Below are positions 1 to 9,390 of a DNA stretch of 29,547 nucleotides, piece after piece (position 1 is the first letter of the stretch; every line of letters starts with the position of its first letter). This DNA comes from Promethearchaeota archaeon (GTDB lineage: Archaea; Asgardarchaeota; Lokiarchaeia; Sigynarchaeales; SOKP01). A program made the position numbers and the translations under genes. The stretch lies in contig JAEOTV010000119.1 in assembly GCA_016839635.1 (NCBI GenBank), forward strand, positions 1 through 29,547, in the 5' to 3' direction. The notes under the pieces were generated by a model that saw nothing but the letters and a program-made list of their open reading frames with translations, had not been told where the DNA came from and searched no databases.

Positions 1-3
1 AAC

Positions 4-450
4 ATGATTAAGAAAGAAATGCCTTTAGAAGAACTTAAAAAAGAAATTCATGACTTTTTAGATAAGAGGAAGGTATTAGTTCTTTGTACATGTAGTAATA
101 ACATTCCACGTGCTACTCCTATGGATTTTTATACAGAGAAAAATAGTTTAAACATTTACGTTGGCCCTGCTCCAGGAAGAAAAATAAAGAATATAGAAGA
201 AAATCCAAATATTAGTATAGGTATATATACTCCAATGTCTGAGGGCAAAATTCAAGGAATGCAAATAACAGCTTCAGGAAAAAAAAATTTGAACTTCTTA
301 AAAGAGGGAGATGAAGAATTTGATAAAGCACAAAAAATTGTACGAGGAAAGAGAAAACTGATTTTAAAGATAATACCTGAAAAAATTGAACTCTTAGATT
401 ACGATTTTGTTAAAAAGGGGTATTCTAGAATGCAGATTTTGGATTTATAA
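4..450 (+). CDS. Pyridoxamine 5'-phosphate oxidase-like FMN-binding split-barrel protein
   Basis: This is a 148-residue protein of the pyridoxamine 5'-phosphate oxidase-like split-barrel family. It opens with a helix (LEELKKEIHDFLDKR), then a strand with VLVLCTCSNNIPRATPMDF, the typical first barrel segment. Next comes a Gly-rich turn (GPAPGRKIKNIEENPNIS) where family members contact the flavin phosphate. Members bind FMN, F420 or haem and are usually cytosolic reductases; the substrate cannot be read here. The ATG lies 3 bases inside the window edge, so upstream neighbours are unseen. It converges on the minus-strand permease, with 28 nt between the two stop codons. Family assignment is fairly secure, cofactor and substrate are not. 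Confidence 0.75.
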   Translation: MIKKEMPLEELKKEIHDFLDKRKVLVLCTCSNNIPRATPMDFYTEKNSLNIYVGPAPGRKIKNIEENPNISIGIYTPMSEGKIQGMQITASGKKNLNFLKEGDEEFDKAQKIVRGKRKLILKIIPEKIELLDYDFVKKGYSRMQILDL

Positions 451-478
451 AAAACTGCATAATTCAACTTTAAATTTC

Positions 479-1771
<1,293 letters not shown>

Positions 1772-1833
1772 TCAATAAAAAGAAATGGTTTTTATTTTAA
1801 AAAGTATCACTTAGAATCAGATTTAAGATAAGT

Positions 1834-1845
1834 AAAAAAAAAAAA
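1834..1845 (-). terminator. Poly-T terminator for the 100-residue minus-strand gene
   Basis: A run of 12 A on the plus strand reads as T12 on the minus strand. It begins 8 nt past the stop codon of the gene ending at 1854. Archaeal RNA polymerase commonly terminates at such U-tracts without needing a strong hairpin, and none is seen here. Confidence 0.5.
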
Positions 1846-1853
1846 TATTAAAC

Positions 1854-2156
1854 CTAAATAAAAAGTTTGATCATTTCTTCTGCATCCATTAATAATTCAG
1901 GATAGTATCTGTAGCCATCCACAGTAGCATATAAACTATATCTCTTACCAAGTGCTTTCATCGTTTCCTTTATTTTGTCATCTGGAAACTCATACACGGC
2001 ATATGATTTATAGTAACCATCTGAAGATACTACAGTCCAGTTATGAATTTTTTTTACAAAATCGGGGTATGCTGGTTTTTCTTTTGACATATACACTTTT
2101 AGTAATTCTCGGGCCTTATTCGGTGGGTACCAACCTGTAACTAACATATGAGCCAT
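1854..2156 (-). CDS. Small conserved-looking protein of unknown function
   Basis: I do not recognise this 100-residue protein. It is soluble, has no cysteine, signal peptide or membrane segment, and is rich in Tyr and Lys. The order of predicted elements is strand (MLVTGWYP), helix (PNKARELLKVYMS), strand (NWTVVSSDGYYKSYAVYEF), helix (DDKIKETMKALGKRY) and strand (LYATVDGYRYYPEL). That beta-alpha-beta-beta-alpha-beta order suits a ferredoxin-like or dimeric alpha-beta-barrel fold of about 100 residues. The ATG at 2156 is favoured because a GGTAG element lies about 10 nt upstream and an internal ATG follows only three codons later. It is transcribed alone, divergently from AlaRS, and ends at a poly-T tract. 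Confidence 0.6.
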   Translation of the reverse strand: MAHMLVTGWYPPNKARELLKVYMSKEKPAYPDFVKKIHNWTVVSSDGYYKSYAVYEFPDDKIKETMKALGKRYSLYATVDGYRYYPELLMDAEEMIKLFI

Positions 2157-2388
2157 TTGATTTCTACCTAAGTTTATAATTCTAAATTAGACTTCTTTGT
2201 AAGTAGAAATTAATTCTATTATTTAAAAGCTTTACTTGCAAACTGCTACTGAAAAAACTGCTATAGATTACCAAATACATAAATAAGAAAATGAGTAATA
2301 AAATTGTTAAGAAATAAAATACTAAATGAAATTATTATAGCAGAATAATTATTCTTTTAATTATTAAAATAGTTTAGATTGTCATAGT

Positions 2389-5300
2389 TTGATAAAATTG
2401 CTCTCAGATAAAGAACAACTAGAACTTAAGGATGCTCACACAGATAAAGAGTTAAAACAAGTATTTAAAAAAATAGCCTCAAGAAATCCTGATGCCTATT
2501 TTCCTACTAGTGAACTTAGAGAGTTAGGTTATATGAGGAAAAATTGTGAATGTTGTGGCAAATATTTCTGGACGATACTCAAAGAAAGGAATGTTTGTGG
2601 AGATCCTGTGTGTGCAGGAGGTTTTCAAGTTGTAGTTGATAATCCTTCTAAAATAAAATTATCTTTTATAGGTGTTTGGGAAAAAATCGTTGAGATTTTA
2701 GAACCTCGAGGTTACGTTCCAATTAAGAGATATCCTTGTGTAGCTCGATGGAATCCAACATCTGAGTTTACAATTGCATCTATATCAGCATTTCAGCCTT
2801 ATGTTATAACAGGAGAAGTAGAACCCCCTGCTAAAAAGTTAATAATCCCTCAATTTTGTTTGAGATTCAATGATATTGAAAATGTTGGAATAACAGGCTC
2901 TCATAATACCGGATTTGTGATGATTGGACAACATGTGTTTGTATCTCCTGAAGAATGGAATCAGGGGGAACTTTTTATGGATATACATGACTTTATTCAT
3001 GAGGGTGTAGGTTTACCAAAGGAAGAAATAACAATACATGAGGATTCATGGGCAGGTGGTGGTTCATTTGGATGTAGTCTTGAATTTTTTAGTAGAGGAG
3101 TAGAACTATTTAATCAAGTCTATACTATGTTTGAACAAACCCCTGAAGGACCACGCGAACTTAAACTTAAAATTCTTGATATGGGACTAGGTCAAGAACG
3201 TGTTGCATGGTTCTCTCAAGGCACTCCTAACATGTATGAAGCCATTTTTCCATATGTTTTATCAAAATTAAGAAAAATCACAAAAATTGAGTTGGACTTA
3301 GAATTATATAATAAATTTTCACGGTTTTCAGCTTATTTAAATGTTGATGAAGTTGATGATATGGATGAAGCTTGGAATCGAGTTGCTAAAGAGTTAAAAG
3401 TTGATTTAAAGGAATTAAAACATAAGATATTGCCAATGACGGCACTTTATTCCATCGCTGAACATGCACGTAGCCTACTTTTTGCCATAAATGATGGGAA
3501 GCTTCCCTCAAATGTTGGCGGGGGCTATAATCTAAGAGTTATTTTCAGACGTGCTATAAGTTTTATCGATAAATTTAATTGGGAAATTAATGTCACCGAT
3601 GTCTGTCAATGGCATGCTGAAGAATTAAAGGGGATCTTCCCCGAGGTTTCAGAACATTTAGATGAAATTCGAGAAATTCTGAATGTTGAAAAGGAGAAGT
3701 TCTATGCAACTAAGCAAAAGGCGGGTAAAATTATTGAAAAATTATTGAAGAAAGGCGAGATATCCACCGATACTTTAATAGAATTATATGATTCTAATGG
3801 TATAAGTCCAGATATGGTAAAAAACGCAGCTAAAAAATATGGGATAAAAGTAAACGTGCCAGATGATTTTTATAAACAAGTAGTTGAAAGCCATGAAATC
3901 TCTGAACAAGTGCATGCAACAATAAAAGAAATTGAATTGGACTTAACAGGTATCCCAGAAACAAAATCTCTTTACTATTATGACTATACTGAAAATTCTA
4001 ATGAAGCTAAAGTTTTAAAAATCATTGATAAAATGGTTGTATTAGATAAAACAGTAACATATCCTACATCAGGTGGTCAACTTCATGATGTAGGAACGAT
4101 AAATGGACAAAAATTTTTTAATGCTTTTAAACAAGGTAATTACACGGTTCATGTTTTAGATAAGAAACCTAATTTTAAGGAAGGAGATATCGTTAAAGTA
4201 GAAGTTGATAAAGAATGGCGTAGTCAACTCTCCCAACATCACACAGCCACTCACATTGTAAATGCGTCAGCAAGAGACGTTTTAGGAAGCCATATAAATC
4301 AAGCAGGGGCTAAAAAAACTTTAAAAAATTCTCATTTGGATATAACTCATTATGAACAAATTCCAAGAGAAAAATTACTCGAAATTGAAAAGAGAGCAAA
4401 CAAAATAGTTAAAGAAGGAATAGATATTAATCTGAGTTTCATCCCACGTGCTGAAGCAGAAAAAAAATATGGAATGACAATATACCAAGGAGGAGCTGTT
4501 CCTGGAAAAAATTTAAGAATTGTTGAGATACCAGGAGTTGATGTTGAAGCTTGTGGAGGTACACATTTAAATAATACTTCAGAAGCAGGTTACATCCATA
4601 TTACAAAATCACAAAAAATTCAAGATGGCATTGTAAGACTTACATTCACCGCTGGTAAGGCCACAGATGAGTTAAAAGAAAAACATAAAAAAATCCTTGA
4701 AGAATTAAAGAATATTTTGAATGTTGATCGTAAGCAACTTGTAGCCCGTGTAAAGGAGTTATTTGAAAAATGGAAAAATTTAAATAAAGCGTTAAAAACT
4801 GGTAAGATAGATGAAAAGGATTTACAATTAATCTCAGACGAAACATTTGAAGGTGATGTTCTTTCAGAAATTTCTCAAATACTTGGAACTAAAAAAAATG
4901 ATGTACCTTCTAAGGTTCAAAAGCTATTGGAGGAATGGGAAGATAATAAAGAGAAATTACGTAAGAGAGATATTGGTGTTTATTTAAGTCAATCATTTGC
5001 TGAAGGTTTATATAATAAAGCTGAACGACGTGATCCTTTTCCTTTAATTTATCATACTTTTAGTAATATCGCTCAAAGTGATTTAAATAATATAAGCGTA
5101 AACGTTCAAAAGAATATAGATAATTCTATTAGTTGGTTATTTGTCAATGTTGGAAAAGGAACATATGTTGCTGGAATGATGTCTCCGAAAATTTCTGAAA
5201 AATCTGATATTAGTTTGAATAAATTTGTAAGAGAAGAACTACATGATTATGAATTCAGAGGAGGCGGAAAAGATACGTATGTATCGGGTTATATAAGTAG

Positions 5301-5400
5301 TGAACAAGGAAAAACTGATACTGTAGCAAATCACTTTGAAAAAACCTTTAATAAATATATTGATAAAAAATGTAAGAAGGAAAAAAAAGAAAAAAAATAA
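2389..5400 (+). CDS. alaS: Alanyl-tRNA synthetase, archaeal type
   Basis: This enzyme charges tRNA-Ala with alanine in the cytosol and clears Ser/Gly mischarges. The N-terminus has the archaeal Cys motif (RKNCECCGKYFW, then CGDPVC). The class II catalytic region follows to about residue 300, then the tRNA-recognition region. The editing domain has the zinc-site motifs HHTATH (residues 617-622) and CGGTH (722-726). A C-Ala domain ends with the typical GGGK near residue 960. At 1003 residues it is about 100 longer than common archaeal AlaRS, and it ends in a Lys-rich tail (KKCKKEKKEKK). The start is TTG; an AT-rich TATA-like stretch (ATTATTAAAAT) about 25 nt upstream suggests a leaderless transcript. 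Confidence 0.97.
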   Translation: MIKLLSDKEQLELKDAHTDKELKQVFKKIASRNPDAYFPTSELRELGYMRKNCECCGKYFWTILKERNVCGDPVCAGGFQVVVDNPSKIKLSFIGVWEKIVEILEPRGYVPIKRYPCVARWNPTSEFTIASISAFQPYVITGEVEPPAKKLIIPQFCLRFNDIENVGITGSHNTGFVMIGQHVFVSPEEWNQGELFMDIHDFIHEGVGLPKEEITIHEDSWAGGGSFGCSLEFFSRGVELFNQVYTMFEQTPEGPRELKLKILDMGLGQERVAWFSQGTPNMYEAIFPYVLSKLRKITKIELDLELYNKFSRFSAYLNVDEVDDMDEAWNRVAKELKVDLKELKHKILPMTALYSIAEHARSLLFAINDGKLPSNVGGGYNLRVIFRRAISFIDKFNWEINVTDVCQWHAEELKGIFPEVSEHLDEIREILNVEKEKFYATKQKAGKIIEKLLKKGEISTDTLIELYDSNGISPDMVKNAAKKYGIKVNVPDDFYKQVVESHEISEQVHATIKEIELDLTGIPETKSLYYYDYTENSNEAKVLKIIDKMVVLDKTVTYPTSGGQLHDVGTINGQKFFNAFKQGNYTVHVLDKKPNFKEGDIVKVEVDKEWRSQLSQHHTATHIVNASARDVLGSHINQAGAKKTLKNSHLDITHYEQIPREKLLEIEKRANKIVKEGIDINLSFIPRAEAEKKYGMTIYQGGAVPGKNLRIVEIPGVDVEACGGTHLNNTSEAGYIHITKSQKIQDGIVRLTFTAGKATDELKEKHKKILEELKNILNVDRKQLVARVKELFEKWKNLNKALKTGKIDEKDLQLISDETFEGDVLSEISQILGTKKNDVPSKVQKLLEEWEDNKEKLRKRDIGVYLSQSFAEGLYNKAERRDPFPLIYHTFSNIAQSDLNNISVNVQKNIDNSISWLFVNVGKGTYVAGMMSPKISEKSDISLNKFVREELHDYEFRGGGKDTYVSGYISSEQGKTDTVANHFEKTFNKYIDKKCKKEKKEKK

Positions 5401-5440
5401 TTTACTCATTGTAAAATCTTCGCTAAAAACATTTTTTATC

Positions 5441-5458
5441 TATATAGACTATATAGAC
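5441..5458. repeat. Two 9-bp tandem copies of TATATAGAC
   Basis: TATATAGAC occurs twice back to back in the AlaRS downstream region, 40 nt past the stop, followed by a TATATAAT stretch at 5461-5468. The copies are exact. It may be promoter or operator DNA for the small genes that follow, or chance in AT-rich sequence. Confidence 0.35.
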
Positions 5459-5552
5459 ATTATATAATATGATGAAAACGCTTAAAACTCTAAATTTTTT
5501 ATTTAATAAATAAGAGAAAAAAAGAAACTATATATTAAAAAAATAATAAAAA

Positions 5553-5723
5553 ATGTTTAATCAATATCTATTAACCTTAATAGGTCAAAAAGAAGAATAT
5601 AAAAAACTAAAGAAAGAAGTTAATATAACACCTCTCGGAAAATCAATTGAAGGTATTATAAAAAAGATTAATGATGATATTGATAAGATAACTCAATTAA
5701 ATCAAATTGAAAGTCTATATTAA
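5553..5723 (+). CDS. Small coiled-coil-like ORF, 56 residues, unknown function
   Basis: An ATG at 5553 opens a 56-codon frame ending TAA at 5721-5723. The product is mostly helical and charged (QKEEYKKLKKEV, then IEGIIKKINDDIDKITQLNQI), with a heptad-like spacing of Leu/Ile, and has no Cys. I do not recognise a family. Support for its being real comes from three points. A TATA-like CTATATATTAAA lies about 20 nt upstream. The stop is one base from the ATG of the next zinc-ribbon ORF, the usual layout of a coupled gene pair. The composition is helix-like rather than random. It may be a small partner or dimerisation protein for its neighbour. Confidence 0.4.
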   Translation: MFNQYLLTLIGQKEEYKKLKKEVNITPLGKSIEGIIKKINDDIDKITQLNQIESLY

Positions 5724-5724
5724 A

Positions 5725-5928
5725 ATGACATATTTAGAGGAAAAAAATATTATGAAACCTATATTTGAAGAGTTTTGTTGTCCACATTGTGGAGAATTAC
5801 GCTATGTGAATGTTAATGGTATTTGTTATGATTGTAATAATGAAATTACTCTTTTAGCATTAGCAAAACAACGTAAATTATATCGTAAACTCGATTTTTT
5901 GAATCATTCTCTCACTGCAGAGATCTAG
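5725..5928 (+). CDS. Small zinc-ribbon protein
   Basis: This is a 67-residue protein if read from ATG 5725; an upstream TTG at 5707 and an internal ATG at 5752 are alternatives. It holds a four-Cys zinc ribbon: C19-P-H-C22 and C34-Y-D-C37, each pair followed by a short turn, with an extra Cys at 18. The C-terminal third is a basic helix (LAKQRKLYRKLDFL). Such mini zinc ribbons bind nucleic acid or act as protein scaffolds; the exact role is unknown. It starts one base after the coiled-coil ORF, suggesting translational coupling. A U-rich tract follows the stop. The zinc ribbon is clear, the function is not. Confidence 0.6.
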   Translation: MTYLEEKNIMKPIFEEFCCPHCGELRYVNVNGICYDCNNEITLLALAKQRKLYRKLDFLNHSLTAEI

Positions 5929-5938
5929 AACTTTTCTA

Positions 5939-5946
5939 TTTTTTTT
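5939..5946 (+). terminator. Poly-T terminator after the zinc-ribbon gene
   Basis: A T8 run lies 11 nt after the stop codon at 5928, preceded by a second T4 run. No clear stem is present. This is consistent with an archaeal U-tract terminator. Confidence 0.4.
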
Positions 5947-6068
5947 GAATTTTGTTTAGAAACTTAAAGATTTTATTTTTATATGTGAATAATTCTTCAT
6001 TAAAAACATTTTAAATTTAAAACTTATTATTAATTTTAAATAAATAATGTTAAATTTCTTCTAATATG

Positions 6069-6076
6069 TATATAAT
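6069..6076 (+). promoter_or_regulatory. TATA box for the phosphoesterase-NUDIX operon
   Basis: TATATAAT is centred about 24 nt upstream of the TTG start at 6096. With archaeal initiation about 25 nt downstream of the TATA centre, transcription would start at or next to the start codon. That implies a leaderless message. Confidence 0.55.
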
Positions 6077-6095
6077 ATGAGAGGGTGTAGAAAAT

Positions 6096-6917
6096 TTGGT
6101 TGAATTAATACATATCAGTGACCTCCATTATGGGAGTGAGTTTAGAGAAGACCTTATTGAAAATATTATTAGTTATATTAAGGAACATCGTCCAGATGTT
6201 GTCGTATGCACTGGGGATATTGTTCATAAGGGTCGGGTTGTTCAAATTAGAAATTTTCTCCCTTATCTTAATCGTATAAAGGAACTTTCTAAGTTTTTAG
6301 CAGTCCCAGGTAATCATGATGCTAAAAACTCCGGTTTAATATTTTATGAGAAACTTATAGGACCTAGACGCTCAAGGTTAATTCTTGAGGACAAAGATAC
6401 TATTATTGTTGGTGTTTGCTCTGCTAGAGATGATCTAGCACACGGAGAGATCGGAGATGAACAATTAGATTGGATTGGACGCCAGTTTAATAAAAACTTG
6501 GAAAATAGAATAATTGCATTACATCATCATCTAATTCCTATTCCAATGTCTGGACAAAAATTCACTACAGTTCGAGATGCTGGAGAGATTTTAGAACTCA
6601 CCCAATTATTTGAAATAGATTTGGTTTTAATGGGACATCGCCATGTTCCTCATGCTTATACAATTTCTTGGAGGAATTCATCAAGTACAACTTTTCTTTA
6701 CAGTGGTACTTCAACTTCAAATAAAGTACGTGCTGATGATTCTCCCAGTTTTAATCGTATTTATCTTGATGGGGGTGATTTAGAAGTCCATATAGTTAAT
6801 TCAACAAATCTTAAGGAGACATTATTATTGGAGCGTAAAGAAAATCATACAGAATTTATCAGGCCAAGAAAAACTAGAATTGAACATCTGCTTGCATCAG
6901 CAGTATGGGATGAATAA
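6096..6917 (+). CDS. Calcineurin-like metallophosphoesterase
   Basis: This is a cytosolic phosphoesterase of the calcineurin/CpdA-like family, 273 residues. The full dimetal motif series is visible: D9-x-H11 (HISDLH), G40-D41, G72-N73-H74-D75, the HHH at 143-145, and G180-H181-R-H183. All usual metal ligands are therefore present. Family members cut phosphodiesters such as cyclic nucleotides or nucleotide derivatives; the substrate here is not determinable. The TTG start gives MVELIHISDLH, the normal N-terminus of the fold, and an in-frame TGA lies six codons upstream. The last 8 bases overlap the ATG of a NUDIX hydrolase, so the two are co-transcribed and probably coupled in nucleotide clean-up. 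Confidence 0.9.
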   Translation: MVELIHISDLHYGSEFREDLIENIISYIKEHRPDVVVCTGDIVHKGRVVQIRNFLPYLNRIKELSKFLAVPGNHDAKNSGLIFYEKLIGPRRSRLILEDKDTIIVGVCSARDDLAHGEIGDEQLDWIGRQFNKNLENRIIALHHHLIPIPMSGQKFTTVRDAGEILELTQLFEIDLVLMGHRHVPHAYTISWRNSSSTTFLYSGTSTSNKVRADDSPSFNRIYLDGGDLEVHIVNSTNLKETLLLERKENHTEFIRPRKTRIEHLLASAVWDE

Positions 6918-7350
6918 AAAAATGCCTAAACCTATAACTCCACTTCTTACCGTTGATGCAGTCATTCTGGTAAATAATGAGAAAGATCTAGTTCTAATTA
7001 AGAGAAAAAATCCTCCTTTCCAAGGAGTACTAGCATTACCGGGAGGATTTGTTGATGTAGGAGAAACTATAGAAGAAGCGTGTATTAGAGAAGCATATGA
7101 AGAGACCAACATAAATGTGAAAATCCTAAAACTTATTGGTGTTTTCTCCAAACCAAATCGTGATCCTAGGGGTCACACTGTCACGATTGCTTATTTATGT
7201 GAACCAATAACAAAGAATGAAAAGCCAAAAGCGAAGGATGATGCTGCTGAATTAGAAATTGTTTCTATTGCAGATATTCCTTCTTTAAAATTAGCTTTTG
7301 ACCACTTGGACATTATTAAAAGTTCAGGAATTTTGGATAGCTCTGATTAA
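6910..7350 (+). CDS. NUDIX hydrolase (ADP-ribose pyrophosphatase-like)
   Basis: This is a 146-residue cytosolic hydrolase of X-linked nucleoside diphosphates. The Nudix box spans residues 46-68: G46-x5-E52-x7-R60-E61-x2-E64-E65, with N67 in place of the usual last Gly. The catalytic Arg-Glu and Glu-Glu pairs are intact. The N-terminal strand (LLTVDAVILV) and the PGGFVDVGE turn match ADP-ribose or NADH-type members, but specificity is not fixed by the motif. I chose ATG 6910, which overlaps the phosphoesterase stop by 8 nt, over the TTG at 6880, which would overlap much further. A second ATG at 6922 is also possible. It converges on the VOC gene with a 5-nt gap. Confidence 0.9.
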   Translation: MNKKMPKPITPLLTVDAVILVNNEKDLVLIKRKNPPFQGVLALPGGFVDVGETIEEACIREAYEETNINVKILKLIGVFSKPNRDPRGHTVTIAYLCEPITKNEKPKAKDDAAELEIVSIADIPSLKLAFDHLDIIKSSGILDSSD

Positions 7351-7355
7351 TCTAA

Positions 7356-7745
7356 TTACATTTTTTCTTTTATTTCATAGAGATTTTGGAAGGAATCTTT
7401 AATAAAAAGATAGTATCCATTACCATCTTTCCTTGGAACCTTCACTACATTAAAACCCATTGAGATTGCTTTACCAACAAATTGATCACGACCTTCTATT
7501 AGTAAACAGGAATGAGTGAAAACATCTGTAGCTTTACTGTTGTCATCAGTTATAAATACTTCAAAATTCATATCCTCCTTTCCATAAACAATGAATTTCT
7601 GATCTCTTTTTACACCAAAGAATTTTTCCATCAAATCAGAAGGTACAGATTTCGTTCTTATTCTTTTTAGCTCTAATAAATTAATAAAAAATCTATCAGC
7701 TTCTTCTTCTGAATTATATCCTAATGCTATATGTTCAATTTTTAT
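7356..7745 (-). CDS. VOC (glyoxalase/bleomycin-resistance fold) protein with non-canonical start
   Basis: This is a complete single VOC domain of about 129 residues made of two beta-alpha-beta-beta-beta halves. The four usual metal-ligand positions are visible: His in KIEHIALGY, Glu in MNFEVFI, His in FTHSCLL, Glu in NLYEIKE. Family members are lyases, dioxygenases or binding proteins, and the substrate is unknown. A TTG at 7634 would give only 92 residues and remove the first half with its His ligand. The same frame runs open upstream to a TGA at 7754-7752 but has no ATG, GTG or TTG. A GGTGA Shine-Dalgarno (7756-7752) sits 6 nt before an in-frame ATA at 7745, taken here as start. A one-base loss in the A6 run would instead join GTG 7755 in frame. 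Confidence 0.7.
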   Translation of the reverse strand: MKIEHIALGYNSEEEADRFFINLLELKRIRTKSVPSDLMEKFFGVKRDQKFIVYGKEDMNFEVFITDDNSKATDVFTHSCLLIEGRDQFVGKAISMGFNVVKVPRKDGNGYYLFIKDSFQNLYEIKEKM

Positions 7746-7751
7746 CTTTTT

Positions 7752-7756
7752 TCACC
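7752..7756 (-). promoter_or_regulatory. GGTGA ribosome-binding site that decides the VOC start
   Basis: GGTGA on the minus strand matches the archaeal anti-Shine-Dalgarno and is followed by 6 nt and then ATA in the frame of the VOC domain. Other genes in the window use the same GGTGA 4-9 nt ahead of ATG (genes starting at 23101 and 22383), so the element is functional in this genome. Confidence 0.5.
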
Positions 7757-7867
7757 TTTTTGTAAAGAAATTTAAGCATATAAATCTAGAATAGTTTTAT
7801 TTAATCTCTCATATCTATATATATCATCTTATAAATCTAATCTAATAAAAATAGTGGGCGATAAAAT

Positions 7868-8311
7868 ATGGATGTTAATAAAACATTAAGAATTGTTGCT
7901 GGATCTTTATGTATCATTGTAGCAATAACACGCATTTTCTTCGTTATTTTTGATTTAGGAGGAGCCATGATTTATTCTTTTCTCTTACTTGATCCAAATG
8001 AGCTTGTAAATATTTTTGAAGCTATATTGATTGTAATTTTTGGATTTATTCTAACTATCTTTGCTACTATAGTTGCCGTAGGAGTGTATATAGTTTTAGG
8101 AATACTTCAAATTGCATTGCGAAAATATAAAACACCGACTATCATATGTACGGTATTTAGTTCGATAAGCATTGTATTAAGTATTAGGGCTATAATTCTA
8201 ATAGCTAGTATAAATGAGTTTGACATTTTTATTACAATTTTAACGATTATGTATATCTTGATTCTCTCTCTCTGTATCGTTTCATATATAAGATTTAGAA
8301 ATCAAGAGTAA
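7868..8311 (+). CDS. Four-helix integral membrane protein, unknown function
   Basis: I do not recognise this 147-residue protein. It is almost wholly hydrophobic, with four membrane segments at about residues 8-28, 45-80 (possibly long or kinked), 88-112 and 118-140. Short basic loops (ALRKYK and the C-terminal RFRNQE) suggest cytosolic placement. It has no Cys and no catalytic-looking charged residue inside the membrane. It starts at ATG 7868 in a spacer shared with the divergently transcribed VOC gene, and is followed by a strong T11 tract, so it is probably monocistronic. Confidence 0.65.
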   Translation: MDVNKTLRIVAGSLCIIVAITRIFFVIFDLGGAMIYSFLLLDPNELVNIFEAILIVIFGFILTIFATIVAVGVYIVLGILQIALRKYKTPTIICTVFSSISIVLSIRAIILIASINEFDIFITILTIMYILILSLCIVSYIRFRNQE

Positions 8312-8359
8312 AAATAAATAATAGATTTAAGACTATATTATCAAAAAGTAACTAATTTA

Positions 8360-8370
8360 TTTTTTTTTTT
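8360..8370 (+). terminator. Poly-T terminator (T11) after the membrane protein gene
   Basis: Eleven consecutive T begin about 49 nt beyond the stop at 8311, with a second T6 run a few bases on. This is a typical archaeal U-tract terminator for the upstream gene. Confidence 0.5.
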
Positions 8371-8497
8371 AATTTTTTAACATAAACCCATATTCTTACT
8401 TTATTGTAATATAGATTTTAGTTGAAAATTTAATAATTGTAAGATTATAATATTATTAGCGTTAAAAAAAAAACCAAATATACTAGGTATTTAGTGG

Positions 8498-9367
8498 ATG
8501 ACTAAGGTATCTGAAACAGAATTTCTAAATAAGCTCTTAGAGGTTGTATATAAACTCTCAAACATAGTAAAAACTCAATCTCCTCGTTTTAAGAAAAAAT
8601 GGGATGATTATTTTGGACCCTTAAATAAAAAACCTCATATAATCCGCCAAATACCACTTAATAAAAATAATTTCTTAAAGGATATTAATTATAGAATTAA
8701 AGTTTTAAAAAACGTTGAGCAAGCAACTCTTGATGGATTTTATTCAGTAAAAACACTATTACTAACTTTTTATGGTTCATATTTTGATTCCGAATTATTT
8801 AAAAAGGATTTCTCTGAAAATGATCAGTTAGTCCTAAAGTATTTTGTTGCCAAAGAAATTCTAGGTAATTTAATACAATATAATAAACTAGATCATGAAT
8901 CTATCCCTATGAAATACAATATAATTGCAAGAAATTACACATTGATAAAATTAAAAGGCCAAATGAATATCGAAATTTTAGATAGTATGAAAAAATTAAA
9001 TATAAAAGACCTAATACTCGTGGATATAAACAATATAATGAAAGAAATTGAATCAGATGGAATAATTAAAATCGAGAAAAAGGGTCGAAATTACCACTAT
9101 AAATTAAATAAAGAATTAGAGCTAAGTAAAGAAGGAAAGAAATACTATAGTCAGACTCTCCAGCCATTAGTTGATTTTCCAACACTATTTTTTCGGAGCT
9201 TCTTTAATATTAGGGAACTAAATGTTACTCTAGATGAAAACACAAAATATTATGACTTTCTTCAGAAAATTCTTCTAAAAACTGCAACACAAGGATTTTC
9301 TCCAACTAACTATGTATTTAAAAATTTAGTAAAATATTATGAGAAGATCCAGAAAGATTCTCTCTAG
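8498..9367 (+). CDS. Unknown protein with winged-helix-like segment
   Basis: I do not recognise this 289-residue soluble Lys-rich protein. It starts at ATG 8498. Residues 1-160 are helical with no known motif. Residues about 165-215 look like a winged helix: a helix pair (IKDLILVDINNIMKEIESDGI) followed by a two-strand wing (IIKIEKKGRNYHYKLN), as in many archaeal transcription regulators. A C-terminal helical region follows (PTLFFRSFFNIRELNV). It has no Cys and no membrane segment. It stands alone, converging on the DTD2 gene with a 23-nt gap. A regulator or nucleic-acid-binding role is inferred from the wing only and is uncertain. Confidence 0.6.
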   Translation: MTKVSETEFLNKLLEVVYKLSNIVKTQSPRFKKKWDDYFGPLNKKPHIIRQIPLNKNNFLKDINYRIKVLKNVEQATLDGFYSVKTLLLTFYGSYFDSELFKKDFSENDQLVLKYFVAKEILGNLIQYNKLDHESIPMKYNIIARNYTLIKLKGQMNIEILDSMKKLNIKDLILVDINNIMKEIESDGIIKIEKKGRNYHYKLNKELELSKEGKKYYSQTLQPLVDFPTLFFRSFFNIRELNVTLDENTKYYDFLQKILLKTATQGFSPTNYVFKNLVKYYEKIQKDSL

Positions 9368-9390
9368 TCTTAGATTATTCATCTCGTTTC

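Noticed and set aside
5469..5513. 14-codon ORF after AlaRS
   Set aside because: Very short, low complexity, no ribosome site; no reason to think it is translated.
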